Source: Siphonodentalium dalli (lineage: Eukaryota > Mollusca > Scaphopoda > Gadilida > Siphonodentaliidae). From it: a stretch of DNA of 64,000 nt. This document shows, in pieces, positions 34,975-46,813 of this stretch. The translations under genes were made by a program, and so were the position numbers. The stretch lies in NCBI GenBank assembly GCA_032622095.1, contig CP136065.1:68851675-68915674 (forward strand), given 5' to 3'. A model generated the notes under the pieces. It was given only the letters and a program-made list of their open reading frames with translations. It made no database searches and was not told the DNA's origin. Numbering within the stretch: the first letter of the stretch is position 1; each line of letters begins with the position of its first letter.

Positions 34975-35645
34975 CAAATATGGGATAGGGGTGGGTCCCA
35001 CATTTTGCTGAGAAAAAAAAACACATTATATTTGCAAGTAGGGGGGGGGTGGTTGGTACCTTAAGGTCTAAAAAAAATTGGGCCTCATTTCTACATTTTT
35101 TTCCCAGATCTCCTGGTGACTTGGGGGGGGGGGGGGGTTGTGTCTCTCCCAAACTTTGGTAAAAATGTTCAATAATTGGAAATCTCATGCCTGACCCAAC
35201 ACTACATGGCAATGTTACACAACACACACGTTGATGGTGTTTGATTTTCCAACCAGTAATTAGTGAGAATATGTTGATTTTTGACCAATAGCAGCATATT
35301 TTTCCACTTTTGTTCGAAATGTTGGTCTAAATTGGCTATGCTTTGGAAATTTTCCAACGTGTCAGGTTGGAAATTTCCAACACTGGGAAAGCCAAGTGGT
35401 GCAAATGCTATTTCGCGAACATGGCAGTTTGGGTTCAAGGTGGTTGGGGGGGGGGGGCGCAGTTATGAATTTCAAGTTTACGTATAACACATGATATATA
35501 ACACATACATTTTTATACAGACAATGGGATTGGAGGACAAGTGATGACTCACTTACAGGTATCCCCTCTCCCATATGTTAATACACTGAACAAAAATTTA
35601 AATTTGCCCTCCCCCCCAACGGAGACCCACTAGCCACGTCCCCGA
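34975..35645. mobile_element. Family H-like repeat region
   Basis: It has 'ggaaattttccaac' motifs, long G tracts (35042, 35124, 35446) and a right edge 'gacccactagccacgtccc' like that of 14530-15236. The exact ends are uncertain. Confidence 0.45.
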
Positions 35646-36097
35646 GTTATTACAGTTGATAGAATGGATTCTATAATTTTATTTGAATCCGACCGAAGAC
35701 ATAATATATACACATTTGTAGGCTATAGTAACAACTCTCTTGTCTCTTGTTATACTATAGATCGAGTGGGGTTTTATTAAGAGTAAAACTCCCATAAAGC
35801 CAAATAATGATATAAACTTCGATGAGATCAATTCTTATGTACAACGATAAATGACAGACACTGGATCCCAACACGACAAGTCAATATTTGGCCACGTTAA
35901 TACGAGCAATAGACTAACTCCATTTATATAGGAACCTAAATAAGCCGACTTTACCAATTACGTGTCTATGGTTTATAGTCTTGATATATTTGTCATAATG
36001 GAACACACGATCGTCGCCACTCAAGGAATAGGCAATTAGAATTTGAACACAAAACGAATCAGTGAACCCTTTGCAAATTTATAGTGAGGGGACGATG

Positions 36098-36596
36098 TTA
36101 AAGATACGGGCGGCGTTGGTGGTGGGTAAAATATTCACCTCCGTCAAAAACCGCCATAAACAGAAGGAATAGTAAGATATAGACAGACTTTGTTCTTATG
36201 CCAATCAGAAATATGGCATACACAGTATGCTATTGTCAATTCCCCCCCCCTTTGTTATGTAAACAAAAGCAAAAAACGTTACGTTTCCTGGCTTTTGTTT
36301 AGATCCGGATATGGTAAACATAAAGAGCGTCATTTGTTACTGTTTTCCTGATATGGAAATAACAAAGAGCGTTTATATCATTTTTGTGTGATTAACCAAT
36401 ATAATTGCGCTGTATTATGTAAACAGAAGCAGAACTTCTGTAACACGAGCAGTCACTTGTTTACGCACACCATCTATTTACGCGCTGATTATGTTTGGCA
36501 TATGAGCGGAACTGTATATATCTTGGTGTTCCTTCTGTTGACGGCGATTTGAACAAATATAAATAGTTCTGCAACGAACCCCGCCCGTGCCTTTAA
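36098..36596 (+). mobile_element. TTAA-flanked MITE, family C, copy 2
   Basis: TTAAAGATACGGGCGGCG on the left and the complement of TTAAAGGCACGGGCGG on the right. The interior matches 16416-16919 throughout, including 'aaagagcgtcatttgtta' and 'gatatggaaataacaaag'. It lies in SLC9B2 intron 2. Confidence 0.85.
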
Positions 36597-36953
36597 GATA
36601 TCCAAAATGTTAAAACAAAAAAACAACCAAAATTTGAAAAATAATAAACCTTGAAAAAAAAGTCAAACAATCGAGAAAAATAAAATTAATGAAACATCTA
36701 AATTTGAAGAATGACAAACAAATAGGATTACAAACGACAAACACTCAGACATGAAAACTATAGACACATGACAGTTGCGGCTGGTGGCCCCGGGTTAAGT
36801 CATATAATGTATTACCGCAGAAGAAGAAAACAAATGTAGATTCATTTTCATTCTTCGGCATAGAACATCGATAGAAACAAGACACACGTGACATGTTATA
36901 AAGAATGTTTGCAAGCAACACTTATGTGTGGAAAGTTGAAAACAGCTGATATT

Positions 36954-37079
36954 TAAGGAATGACTTACACATCGATTGGGGTCATTGGATTTGACCGACA
37001 GAGTAATTAAACAAACTTTGTTTAATTATTCTGCCGGTCAAAACCAATGACCCCCAATCGATCTGCAAGTCATTCCTTA
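36954..37079. repeat. Long hairpin, ~58-bp arms
   Basis: 'taaggaatgactt', 'cgattggggtcattgg' and 'gaccgacagagtaattaaac' are followed at once by their near-exact complements. The loop is a few bases only. Confidence 0.8.
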
Positions 37080-37845
37080 TAATCATATATACATTTTAAT
37101 AGAACATTAATAATTTGAACAACGTTTCAAAACTACCACTCTAATTGTAAGTAACATATATTGTTCAAATGCCCACACAGTCTCCCAATAACAACACTCA
37201 TCGAGCGCGTGCGCACGATCGGCTTGTAGTGAAGTATGTCGTTCATCTCTTTTTCTGAAGTGGACACCACGTAGCGAGCTTCAGAGGCCCTCGTTTTTTC
37301 CCCATGGAATAACGTCATTTGCTTGGACGTTTGACCACACGTCTTTTATTTTTGCTGGAAATGTTTAGGACAATTTGTTTTATAAATTACTATGGCAAAT
37401 TTTCCTTCCTCACAGCAATCAGATTTTCTCAAAGTTGGAAATTGAAAAGTATTGATGCCACCGAAAGACACTTATGGTAAACTAGTCAGAGTTTTAGGAA
37501 ATATAGGCACTTTTGATATTAAAGGGAGATAATTGATACATCATAATTCGGAGACATATTAAAACAGAAAGCTAATATTGTAATTTAGCGTACAAATACT
37601 GACTGGTGTATTAGTTCAAATCGATTCACTATGGTGCAGAACATGGATTTGTTTTTTGGGAAAACCAGGAATTTTCTTTTGAAAACAGGAAGTGTCCAAA
37701 ATGGTGTTAATAATATCCTTTCCTGCAAAACAAACCAATACTTGCACCAGACAGTGCTCCAGCTTTTCGAGACGAATCCATACATTTGAGGATGTAGCTC
37801 CTGGAAGATTAAGTTTCTGATAAATTTAGCCATTTTTGCACTACC

Positions 37846-38267
37846 TTAAAGCTATGTGGCGGTTTGAGCTCCAAACTACACCTAATAATATTCGTTTTTG
37901 AATTTTCCCTGATATCAATTTAGGTCGACAGATATTTGAACTACCTTTCTACGAGCATTATATTTCACAGAAAGTCATACAAAATACACATTTGAACACG
38001 ATGTTTGGGATCCCAAAAACAAACAAAAGTCATCTGCACGCCATGAAACAGAAAAGAGAGTGCCGTGTTAGTTCATGCCTGATATGGTAGAAATAAAGAG
38101 CGTTTGTTTAACTTCAGTGCGAAACATTACAAACAGCTGGAAAATCGCTGTGACCATGGCAAGTATTTTTCAGAGCAAACGAGTCCGTATATCAATATTT
38201 CGTGTGTTTGTCAAACATATATTACGTAAACAACATTTGGAAACTCGAATGAGCCATATCCGTTTAA
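37846..38267 (+). mobile_element. TTAA-flanked MITE, family D, abutting exon 3
   Basis: TTAAAGCTATGTGGCGGTTT at the left and 'gagccatatccgtttaa' at the right, with both TTAA ends kept. It is the uninterrupted version of 30631-32320. Its right end lies 30 bp before the first base of exon 3, so the branch point may fall inside or at the edge of the element. Confidence 0.82.
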
Positions 38268-38297
38268 GTTTACGATTAGCTGGTGTTTTTCCTTCAG

Positions 38298-38480
38298 GCA
38301 GATAGCGCTGGCCATTATACTTACCAAAGCTGGGCTGGGATTGGATCCAGCGAAACTGAGGAAGATGTCCTTCGCGGTCCTGCGACTCTCATTCTGTCCA
38401 TGTCTGGTAGAAACAGCAGCCCTGGCCGTCTCCGTCCACTTCCTCCTGGACATGCCGTGGGAATGGGCGTTCCTGCTAGG
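38298..38480 (+). CDS. SLC9B2: SLC9B2-type antiporter, exon 3
   Basis: Residues 168-229, reading RQIALAIILTKAGLGLDPAK, then LRKMSFAVLRLSFCPCLVET and a helix ending FLLDMPWEWAFLLG. The frame differs from the longest open frame here. The exon was recognised from its similarity to the vertebrate 'ALAIIL-RAGLGL' and 'CLVEA' helices and fits both neighbouring exons in phase (one base in, two bases out). Glu206 in CLVET aligns with the conserved glutamate reported as Glu215 in human NHA2, at the same nine-residue offset as the aspartate pair. Acceptor TTTTTCCTTCAG; donor GG|GTAAGA. The next two ~70-bp blocks repeat this exon's 3' end. Confidence 0.95.
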
Positions 38481-38645
38481 GTAAGATTCAGAAGACTGCA
38501 TAGTATGGGCGACCATGACATGCCATGGGAATTAATGGGCGTTCCTGCCCATGGTACGATACAGCAGACTGTTTAGTGTGGGAACCATGACATGCCATGG
38601 GAATGGGCGTTCCTGCTAGGCTGAACGATTCAGCATACTGTTAAT
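38451..38645 (+). repeat. Three tandem copies of the exon 3 end and donor region
   Basis: Units begin CATGCCGTGG at 38451 (true exon), CATGCCATGG at 38519 and CATGCCATGG at 38591, each followed by 'ggcgttcctgc' and a 'cagactg'-like tail. Only the first keeps GTAAGA. The second has GGTACGA and the third GGCTGAA at that place. Confidence 0.9.
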
Positions 38646-39003
38646 GGTACCTTCAAACACTGGCAACTATGCACGTCGTTTTTTGCAGGCATTTTCTCAC
38701 AGATACCGGCCATACATGGTGCCAGAATACGAACGGGAAAATTCATATAAAATGCATCTGTACCACAGCTAAATACGTGAGAAGTAAAAATTGTGTAGTT
38801 CAACTAGACTAAGTGGCGATGCTATCGATATTTGCCTGTAAATAGCACGCAATTATCTCGCAAAAGTCAACCATACAGCTATTTTAAGGCAAAGTGTTAC
38901 ATGTATTAGCACCGCCACAAGTGGAACTACCGAAATTTACTCCTCACGTCGTTAGCTTTGGCAAATATGCATTTTATATGTATGTTGGCGTTCATAGTAT
39001 GGC

Positions 39004-39302
39004 TGAATGGGTCACTCTCACCAACAAAAGTGCTGAAGGGTACACAGGATTTGAAAATGTGCTGAAGGGTACAACCGTTACTTAAACTGTGTTTCTGAAA
39101 GTCTGGCGCCCATTAGCAGTTTGTTTTCAGTTCATTTTAATGTTCATTGGAACGTAAACAATTATTCTCTAACAGAAATCATGGCAGATACGAAAACTAA
39201 ACGTCATTTAGAATGACATTTCAAATCCTGTGTACCCTTCAGCACATTTTCAAATCCTGTGTACCCTTCAGCACTTTTTTTGGTGAGAGTGACCCCTTCA
39301 AG
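39004..39302. mobile_element. MITE with an 11-bp target-site duplication, copy 2
   Basis: Flanked by CATAGTATGGC at 38993-39003 and 39303-39313. The ends are TGAATGGGTCACTCTCACC and the complement of TGAAGGGGTCACTCTCACC, each followed by 'gctgaagggtacacagg' repeats. It is the same family as 19092-19368. Confidence 0.85.
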
Positions 39303-39389
39303 CATAGTATGGCACCATAGAGGTTTCTATGAGAACATTCCTGCAACAAAAAAGTTGTGCAAACTTGCCAGTGTATGAACGTACACATA

Positions 39390-40825
39390 GTGTGGGCGAC
39401 CGTGACTATTACGATGGCGATTATGATGTTGACGACAGCGATGATGTGATGGTTATGTTTATGAAGATGTCGATGACTATGACGGAAATGATGTTGATGA
39501 TGATGGTGATGGAAAGGTATGATGATGACGATGATGATGTTGGTGATGATGACAACGACCTTGCGACGACGGTGTTAATAATGACATTGCTGACAACGAT
39601 TATGATGATGATGGTGATTTGATGATGATGATGATGACGATGGCGATGATGCTGATGATGATAATGGTGATGATGCTGGTGATGATGATTGTGATGATAC
39701 TGATGATGGTGGTGATAATGCTGGTGATGACGATTGCAATACTGGTGGACGTTGGTGATGAAGAAGATGATGATACTGGTAACGATGATGGCGGTGGTGG
39801 TGATGATGATGATGATGATGAAGGTGATGATGATGGTAATGATGATGATGATGGTGGTGATGATGCTGGTGCTGGTGATGACGATGATAATGCTGGCGAT
39901 GAAGAAGATGATGATACTGGCAACGATGATGGTGTGGTTGTGGTGATGATGATGATAGTGATGATGGTGATGATGATTATGATGGTAATGATTACGACGA
40001 TGGTGGTGATGATGCTGGTGCTGGTGATGACGACGATGATGATGATGATGATGCTGTGATGATGATGATGATGCTGTGATGATGATGATGCTGGTGATGG
40101 TGCTGATGTTGGTAATGCTGGTGATGATGATGATGATGATGATGCTGGTGATGATGATGCTGATGATGATGATGATGGTGATCCCGGTGATGATACTGGT
40201 GATGAGGATAGCGGTGATGATGGTGGGGTTGATGAGGGTGGTGATGATGATGATGATGATGATGCTGGTGATGATGATGCTGATGATGATGATGGTGGTG
40301 ATCCCGGTGATGATACTGGTGATGAGGATAGCGGTGATGATGGTGGGGTTGATGAGGGTGGTGGTGATGATGGTGATGATGATGATGCTGGTGATGATGA
40401 TGCTGATGATGATGATGGTGGTGATCCATGTGATGATACTGGTGATGAGGATAGCGGTGATGATGGTGGGGTTGATGAGGGTGGTGGTGATGATGGTGAT
40501 GATGATGATGCTGGTGATGATGATGCTGATGATGATGATGGTGGTGATCCCGGTGATGATACTGGTGATGAGGATAGCGGTGATGATGGTGGGGTTGATG
40601 AGGGTGGTGGTGATGATGGTGATGATGATGATGATAACGACGATTACAATGCTGGTGGACGATGGTGATCCTGATGATACTGGTAATGACGATGGTGGTG
40701 GTGGCCGGATAATGATGATGGTGATGATCCTGATGATGATGCTGGTAATGATGATGCTGCTGCTTGTGATAATGGTGATGGTGATGATGATGATGATGAT
40801 AATGATGATTACAATGCCGGCGATC
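39390..40825 (+). repeat. 1.4-kb GAT-rich array with ~120-bp higher-order units
   Basis: An almost continuous run of GAT/GGT triplets. Within 40130-40640, a unit of 113-123 bp marked by 'tgatcccggtgatgatac' occurs four times (at about 40190, 40310, 40433 and 40546). All six frames stay open for long distances (poly-Asp/Met on one strand, poly-His/Ser on the other), which is a compositional effect. It lies in SLC9B2 intron 3. Confidence 0.92.
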
Positions 40826-40924
40826 GATAGGGACTATTAGACGACAGTCGTGAGATGGCTGTACACATCATGTATATCAATGCATATTCTTCTCCATATT
40901 ATTCTTTGGTGCATACTCTACTAT

Positions 40925-41050
40925 TTTCTCAATATCCTGTAATGTGAATCATGGATCAGAGAATAAAGCATTTATCGGCTCCCGACATGGTATTGTGTGC
41001 AGACTGTGCACGGAATGACTTCAGAGACCATAAATAGGCGCAGATTACGA
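40925..41050 (+). repeat. Interspersed repeat shared with 46672-46800
   Basis: 'ggatcagagaataaagcat', 'tcggctccc', 'gtgtgcagactgtgcac' and 'taggcgcagatta' recur in the same order at 46690-46800. The identity is unknown. Confidence 0.55.
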
Positions 41051-41450
41051 GAGCACACTCAGAGAATTTCATGTTTAATAGAGTTGTCGCTCTTCTATCG
41101 ACTCTATATCTTGTAGCATACAATACCGGTTGCGCAGTTGACCTGAATCACACTGACATTCAAACAAACCCAGGCCGTCAGGACAAATAGAAGAACATGC
41201 ACCAGAACAAAATTCAGACAAAAATATATTTATTGACAGCCAGAATGACAAACATATAAAATAATACTTAAATATATTAGGAACTCGCTTTTTCTGTCAC
41301 CGTATTTTGACGGAATTGTGATGTACATAATTATTGTATTAACATGGATTAATACATATATCTCAAGTTTTTTAATATCAAATAACAAGCTGCTGCCATA
41401 TTTGGTATACAATTATGAAATAAACTATTTTATTTGTGTGCTATATATAT

Positions 41451-41910
41451 GTGACCCGCCATATCAAATCCAGTCGTAAGTCGGGATTTTTGTTTACCCT
41501 GTGCCAATGCATTCTCTTATATATGCGAGTCGACCATAGGTCGCCTCGCATATATAAGAGAATGCATTTGCCTAACAATTTTTTACAATTTTAATAATTT
41601 GTTCTTATATTCTTTAACAATTTTATAATTTCACCCATACAGAGCCCCAGACAAACATGAGCAGACGACACTCTTCTATTAGCTTCTATATATGTGTGTG
41701 GGGTTCTCTGCAGGGTAATGGATGTTTTTTATTTTATGTCCTAAAAATTGTAAGAAACATTTATTTAAAAAACATGAACAAAATTGTTAGGCCAATGCAT
41801 TCTCTTATATATGCGAGGCGACCTATGGTCGACTCGCATATATAAGAGAATGCATTGGCACAGGGTAAAAAAAATCCCGACTTACGACTGGATTTGATAT
41901 GGCGGGTCAC
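41451..41910 (+). mobile_element. GTGACCCGCC-ended MITE with 69-bp palindromes, copy 1
   Basis: The about 40-bp perfect terminal repeats start GTGACCCGCCATATCAAATC and end with its complement. The flanks are ATAT on both sides. Inside are two 69-bp palindromes (41503-41571 and 41791-41859), nearly identical to those of the TTAA family A, plus the shared centre TTCTTTAACAATTTTATAA. The second copy, inverted, is at 59169-59626. Confidence 0.9.
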
Positions 41911-41950
41911 ATATACCATTAGATCACCCGGCAGTGTGTTCCACATCACT

Positions 41951-42226
41951 TTAACCCTTTCTATATGAATGGATTTTCCACACTCAATTATAAAATTATT
42001 GATTAAATTGGCCTATTATTCATTTGGAGGGTTATTCATGTAATAAAAGCAGACGACAGACACATAAACATATTAATACAAGCGCAGAATGATTCACATT
42101 CAATGGTGGGAATTGTTCAGAGAATAAGTTCAACAAACGACCGAAATGTTCGTTTGTTGAAATTATTATCCGAACATTTCGTAAGGGAACTACTCATCAA
42201 TAAGTATGTAGTATAGGAAGGGTTAA
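41951..42226 (+). mobile_element. TTAA-flanked MITE, family B, abutting exon 4
   Basis: TTAACCCTTTCTATATGAA at the left and AGGAAGGGTTAA at the right. It ends 33 bp before exon 4. Internal blocks 'cagacgacagaca', 'gcagaatgattcac' and 'gaactactcatcaataag' match the copies at 25459 and 53500. Confidence 0.85.
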
Positions 42227-42259
42227 TCTGTTACCACGTGGGTTCTTGTTTGTATACAG

Positions 42260-42435
42260 ATTCGTCGTGTCAGCGGTTTCGCCTGCGGTTGTCGTCCCGT
42301 CCTTGCTGAATTTACAGGAACGTAGATACGGCATCAATAAAGGCATACCCACCCTCGTCGTCGCAGCAGCCAGCATCGATGACGTCATCGCAATCACGGG
42401 ATTCGGCGTTGTCCTCGGGATTATTTTCTCTCAAG
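42260..42435 (+). CDS. SLC9B2: SLC9B2-type antiporter, exon 4 (ion-binding helix)
   Basis: Residues 229-288. It carries the transport core: FVVSAVSPAVVVPSLL, then YGINKGIPTL and ASIDDVIAITGFGVVLGI. The Asp-Asp pair at residues 269-270 (GAT GAC, 42378-42383) corresponds to Asp278-Asp279 of human NHA2, which binds Na+/Li+ or H+ in the CPA2 fold, so the ion-binding core looks intact. The first base completes the glycine begun in exon 3. The exon ends TCTCAAG|GTATAA, one base into a glycine codon. The acceptor GTTTGTATACAG has a short pyrimidine tract, and the MITE at 41951-42226 ends just upstream. Confidence 0.97.
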
Positions 42436-42880
42436 GTATAAATACATACAATAGGGTAAATCAGAACAACTCAATTAAGCACCGAAACACGAGAGGAATT
42501 CAAATTCAAATACGTTTATTCTTATTTATTATGGTATGGCATATAGATAAATCAACATATCTTATAATAATTTATACAGAAATAGAAATATGGCGTTGAT
42601 TCTGGCAAGTACATGTTTTCAAACTGTTATATATCAGGCACATGGACATAGGGAAGGTTCGCGCTATCCCGTTGTTAAAATGGGATTGGAATGGTTTGTG
42701 TTGGGAGCTGTGAACGTTGACGTTTGTTTTATATAATCGCATCACTTAATGTAGGACTGTGGCGTTGTTATATTTGTATTTGAAAGGGACACAAAAACAA
42801 TATATAACAAATATGAAATTTTGTGTATCTTTTTTCATTATAATTAGAATACTTTTCACACTTGCCACATTCAATTTCAG

Positions 42881-42987
42881 GACACCTGGTGTGGAATATT
42901 TTCAAAGGACCCCTAGAAGCCCTACTAGGCGTCGCGTATGGTGTCGTCTGCGGTATCATCACGTGGTACATTCCAACGAGGAACTCG
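42881..42987 (+). CDS. SLC9B2: SLC9B2-type antiporter, exon 5
   Basis: Residues 288-323: HLVWNIFKGPLEALLGVAYG followed by VVCGIITWYIPTRNS, a membrane helix with the loop after it. In the vertebrate protein the matching stretch is 'G-x-x-x-x-N-(V/I)-x-(R/K)-G'. The acceptor is TTCAATTTCAG and the donor TCG|GTAAGT, phase 0. Intron 4 is only 445 bp, the shortest in the gene. Confidence 0.95.
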
Positions 42988-45072
42988 GTAAGTACATGTA
43001 TGGGATAAAGGGTGAGGTTACTACGGATCGGGCAGCTGATTCGATTGGACAGAGCCCAGTCTAAGTTGTACATTTTAATAAGAGATTTTCGTCACTAGGT
43101 TGATATAATTGGTCAGTGAATAAAAATTGCTATCTAGCTGTCGTCTGTCAATGTTTCCGCAGCTCTAAAGTGTGTTTATATAACCACACTTATAATGTCT
43201 CTTGTTGAATAGAGTAAATAGACTGGTGCTGGTACAAAATTGCTAAAAGCTGGAAACGTACTAACCAAGCTCCCTACAGGGTTCAGTCCCCTACATATAT
43301 GGCAGATTTTGGTGCAGAAAAATAATACGACGCATTTATAACCAGTTACTGGGTTACATGTGCGCCCATTTGCAGTTACATTAGGAAGTCCGACCAGTGA
43401 CAAGTCGTGTGTGCACCAAATCTGGACTCTATTCCCCTATGCGGGACTTACCGCTGACAGCACCTACACATAATGTGAATAAATCGCACATTTATTTATT
43501 TGAGACTTTTGTAGGTTACAATTCATTCTGCATTATTCTGAGAAACTGAACTTTCCATATTCATTTGAAAATTGTCTAGATCAAACCAGAATTAATTGTA
43601 ACTGACAAAAACTTCAATAAAAAATATTAGATTTAATTGAGAAAATACACATTCCGGCAGCGGTCAGACATAGCGTAGCGAGGGGACTGAACTCTGTTTT
43701 GCAGCTTGCATACTAACCTGGCCTCTACAGCGTAATTATCGTCGACGATTTTTATTTAAAGTAGAAATTTGTGTTATTTGATACGTATAATCAACAGGTC
43801 AAACTGATCTTTCTTGATATTTATTATATTGCACGATATCCCTTTTGGCCCCGCTACTAGTGGATGGACTATATTACATGCAAGTTGATTATTATTTGGT
43901 ATTATTTAGAACGCCTTTTCATAAACATATTGTTTTGACATACCTTATCGTTAGTTTCCACTTGAACATACCTTAACCCAATCAACCTATTGTTTTAAAG
44001 ACTCATCCTTGTTGAAGCAGATTCAACTGATCCAAATTATAAATGTCGTTTTGCTGTAATTCTGGTCTTTTTCAAATCTCATTAGTGTGAAGTCTATATT
44101 CCTTAAACGATCAATCGTATTTGGTCGTACCGTGGTTAAGTGTGAAGTTTACCGTAAATGAGAACGTTTATAATGACTGACGTATTGTCATTTTATGACA
44201 ACTGTTTTTTGGATGACGATACGTGTGTAAATATACACTCTTTTAAATCGACAACTATGTATTGTAAAAATATTGTCTGCGACTGAATGACCAGTAACCA
44301 ATCAAGTCTCTAACACAAAGCGGTTTTGATTTAAAATTTGTTTAAAACATAAACGTTTGCCTGATTGGATAAACTAGTATACATGCATGCGGTGCAGACA
44401 TTCACAATGCACATTCAATAATCAGCAATCATTAAAAACTCACATCTCTTCATCTCGTAACTACAATAAATACTGTGCCAAATATTTAATAAATAGAGCA
44501 TGGCTTGGAGTGAAATACGCCGATATAGTGCATAGTGAGGTTGTGTAGTTCACGACGCGAAGCGGAGTGAACTACACAACCGCACTATGCACTATATCGG
44601 CGTATTTCACGACAAGTCATGCTCTAATTATTATATTGTATCGAACAAATGCAGAATTTTTCAACTTTTACTAAGTTCAGACAATTGATGTTCGCCTTAC
44701 TGAAGCTTTAATTTGGATCAGCGGCGAAATAACAAGTAGTTTCAGAACAAAGTTTGACGTAGTGTTCGTTACTATTTTTAGTAGTCAAAACTACATATGC
44801 ATAGTGCACGATGGGAGAGACTTGAAGGCGTAGTATACAACTACGACTAATAGAGTCGAGTAGCCAACCAATCGGAAAGCTTGATTTCAATAACAAAGTC
44901 ACGTGAGATACAATATATGCATATAGCTCATCCACTGCATGAGTTCCAGATACATGTAGCAGCTATCCGAATGTCTGAAGCGACGTTTGTAGATTACATT
45001 AGTGACGTAGGTTCCTGACCTTGATGGCGGCATATAGAATTATATACGTATAACTCGTTCTTTCGTTTGCAG
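42988..45072 (+). other. SLC9B2: SLC9B2 intron 5
   Basis: AT-rich intron. Apart from the long hairpin at 44494-44626 I see no repeat with defined ends and no coding sequence. Confidence 0.7.
44494..44626. repeat. Long hairpin, ~60-bp arms
   Basis: 'tagagcatg', 'gtgaaatacgccgatatagt' and 'gcatagtg' + 'ggttgtgtagttcac' are mirrored by their complements. The centre is a short GACGCGAAGCGGA stretch. Confidence 0.8.
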
Positions 45073-45237
45073 GACAATATCGTTTTATATCGTAGTCTTC
45101 TACTGTTCGGAGGAGGTTTACTTGCGATATTCGGAGCTACCATGGCAGAGCTACCCGGAGCCGGTCCTCTAGGATGTCTGACAATGGCGTTCGTGTCGGC
45201 CTTAGAATGGAGGAAGCAGGGTTGGGTGTCCGGCAAG
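45073..45237 (+). CDS. SLC9B2: SLC9B2-type antiporter, exon 6
   Basis: Residues 324-378: DNIVLYRSLLLFGGGLLAIF, GATMAELPGAGPLGCLTMAF and VSALEWRKQGWVSGK. This is a hydrophobic helix, the Pro-Gly-(A/S)-Gly re-entrant-like turn conserved in SLC9B, then the next helix and a cytosolic loop. The acceptor is TTCGTTTGCAG and the donor AAG|GTGAGA. Phase 0 on both sides, so skipping this exon would keep the frame but remove about two helices. Confidence 0.95.
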
Positions 45238-46660
45238 GTGAGAGATTGAACTGCGAATAGGGTACTACTATAACTCCACGGATGTCCGGCTAACTCAGTT
45301 ATTTTTACGAGATAGTTCCATGGAATCATATACATTTCTCTCAAGGTTCAAATAACATTTTCATATAAAGTCTACGCCTTTCTTTCCAACTCTCAGCTTA
45401 ATAGTCCTCATGTTTGGGCTGGTGCTCTCTAAGTGAACAATAGGTGCTGGGGCAATTAAAGTTCAATACATTACTTTATATCTCTATCTATATTTTCATC
45501 AATAAGTTCTCATCACATTCTCAACTCCAACAATACACAATCATCAATCTGCTAGATGTAGATATGTAGACTCTACAAACATAAATAAACAAGTCCTAAT
45601 TTCTAGGTTAAGGGAAGAGGCATACCTCCCAACATACAGACATAATACACCCTTACACAACCAATATACTACTAGTTATATAGGATAACATATACACACA
45701 TCAGGGATATATTAGTGCTATTTCTCAGAGACTTTCGACAAACTACTACTTGAAGTTTTACAAACACAAAGCATAGATGAATATGTAATAACTATAAATA
45801 TGCAATTAAATGAGAATTAATTATAGTTTACCATATTATAAAGTGAACTATCCATAATTATAAAACGGACATATTCCATTTATGGAGAATCACAAGTGTA
45901 TCTCTATTGACGACAATAGGAAAAATGGGTTAAAATATATATCATTGAAACGAACATAAAAGTACATTGAACATACCTAAACGATGAGTTTTGAGTCTGG
46001 ATGTCTCCTTGTACTTGTATAATACTTTTGCAAAACATTATTAAAACTTTAGCTCCATTAATTAACTGTTTATAATTTAGTTTGTTGAAAACTCAGCACC
46101 TTCTTTTCAACAATGAAAACCAACTGACATTTCGCGGTTAAACCAACCCATCCGAATAAAAGTATTGGGCTGACTTAGGTTTTAGCGCGAAACTAAATAT
46201 TAAAGCAATACGATTTGTTTATGAGGGATAGTGAAGTGCAGTTAAGATTAATTACGGACTAATTAAGTGTTAAAGAGTTAGTACGACATGCACATGCAGA
46301 TATTATTAAAATCCTACATTTGATGCATTATTTACCTTTACATGTAAATATATCACCGCCACACTACGTCACTAGAATTTGTGTTCTTTCTACATGTACC
46401 ATTTGTCGTTTCGCCATATCCGCAGCCATTATGATTTCGAGAAATCAAGCATGGGGGCCGAGCTTTGCATGTACTCACCGAGTCTACCACTGTCTATGGC
46501 ATGTAAACCACATAATTCAGTACACGATAATCACGACAAACAGAACTATATCACCTTGTTGTGAGTGGCATGAAATTTAAACGATACTATTTTCTCATAA
46601 ACGGATCGTAGTCGTCAATTCTGCGAAAAGGGTTTTGAACCTTACGAATAATTTATCACT
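45238..46660 (+). other. SLC9B2: Left part of SLC9B2 intron 6, no feature
   Basis: AT-rich sequence with scattered short repeats. No terminal repeats, RNA gene or exon recognised. Confidence 0.4.
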
Positions 46661-46813
46661 ACTATAAGCTATTTTCTCCTGTAATGTTTATCATGGGTCA
46701 GAGAATAAAGCATACGTCGGCTCCAGATATCGTCTCGTGTGCAGGCTGTGCACTAAGTGTGCCTCATCTTGACTCCAGAGGCGATAAGTAGGCGCAGAAT
46801 AAGTTTAAATAAA

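Noticed and set aside
39619-40840. Long Asp/Met-rich (plus) and His/Ser-rich (minus) frames of up to 254 codons
   Set aside because: They are produced by the GAT/ATG microsatellite, which stays open in all frames, and they sit inside an intron of a recognised gene.
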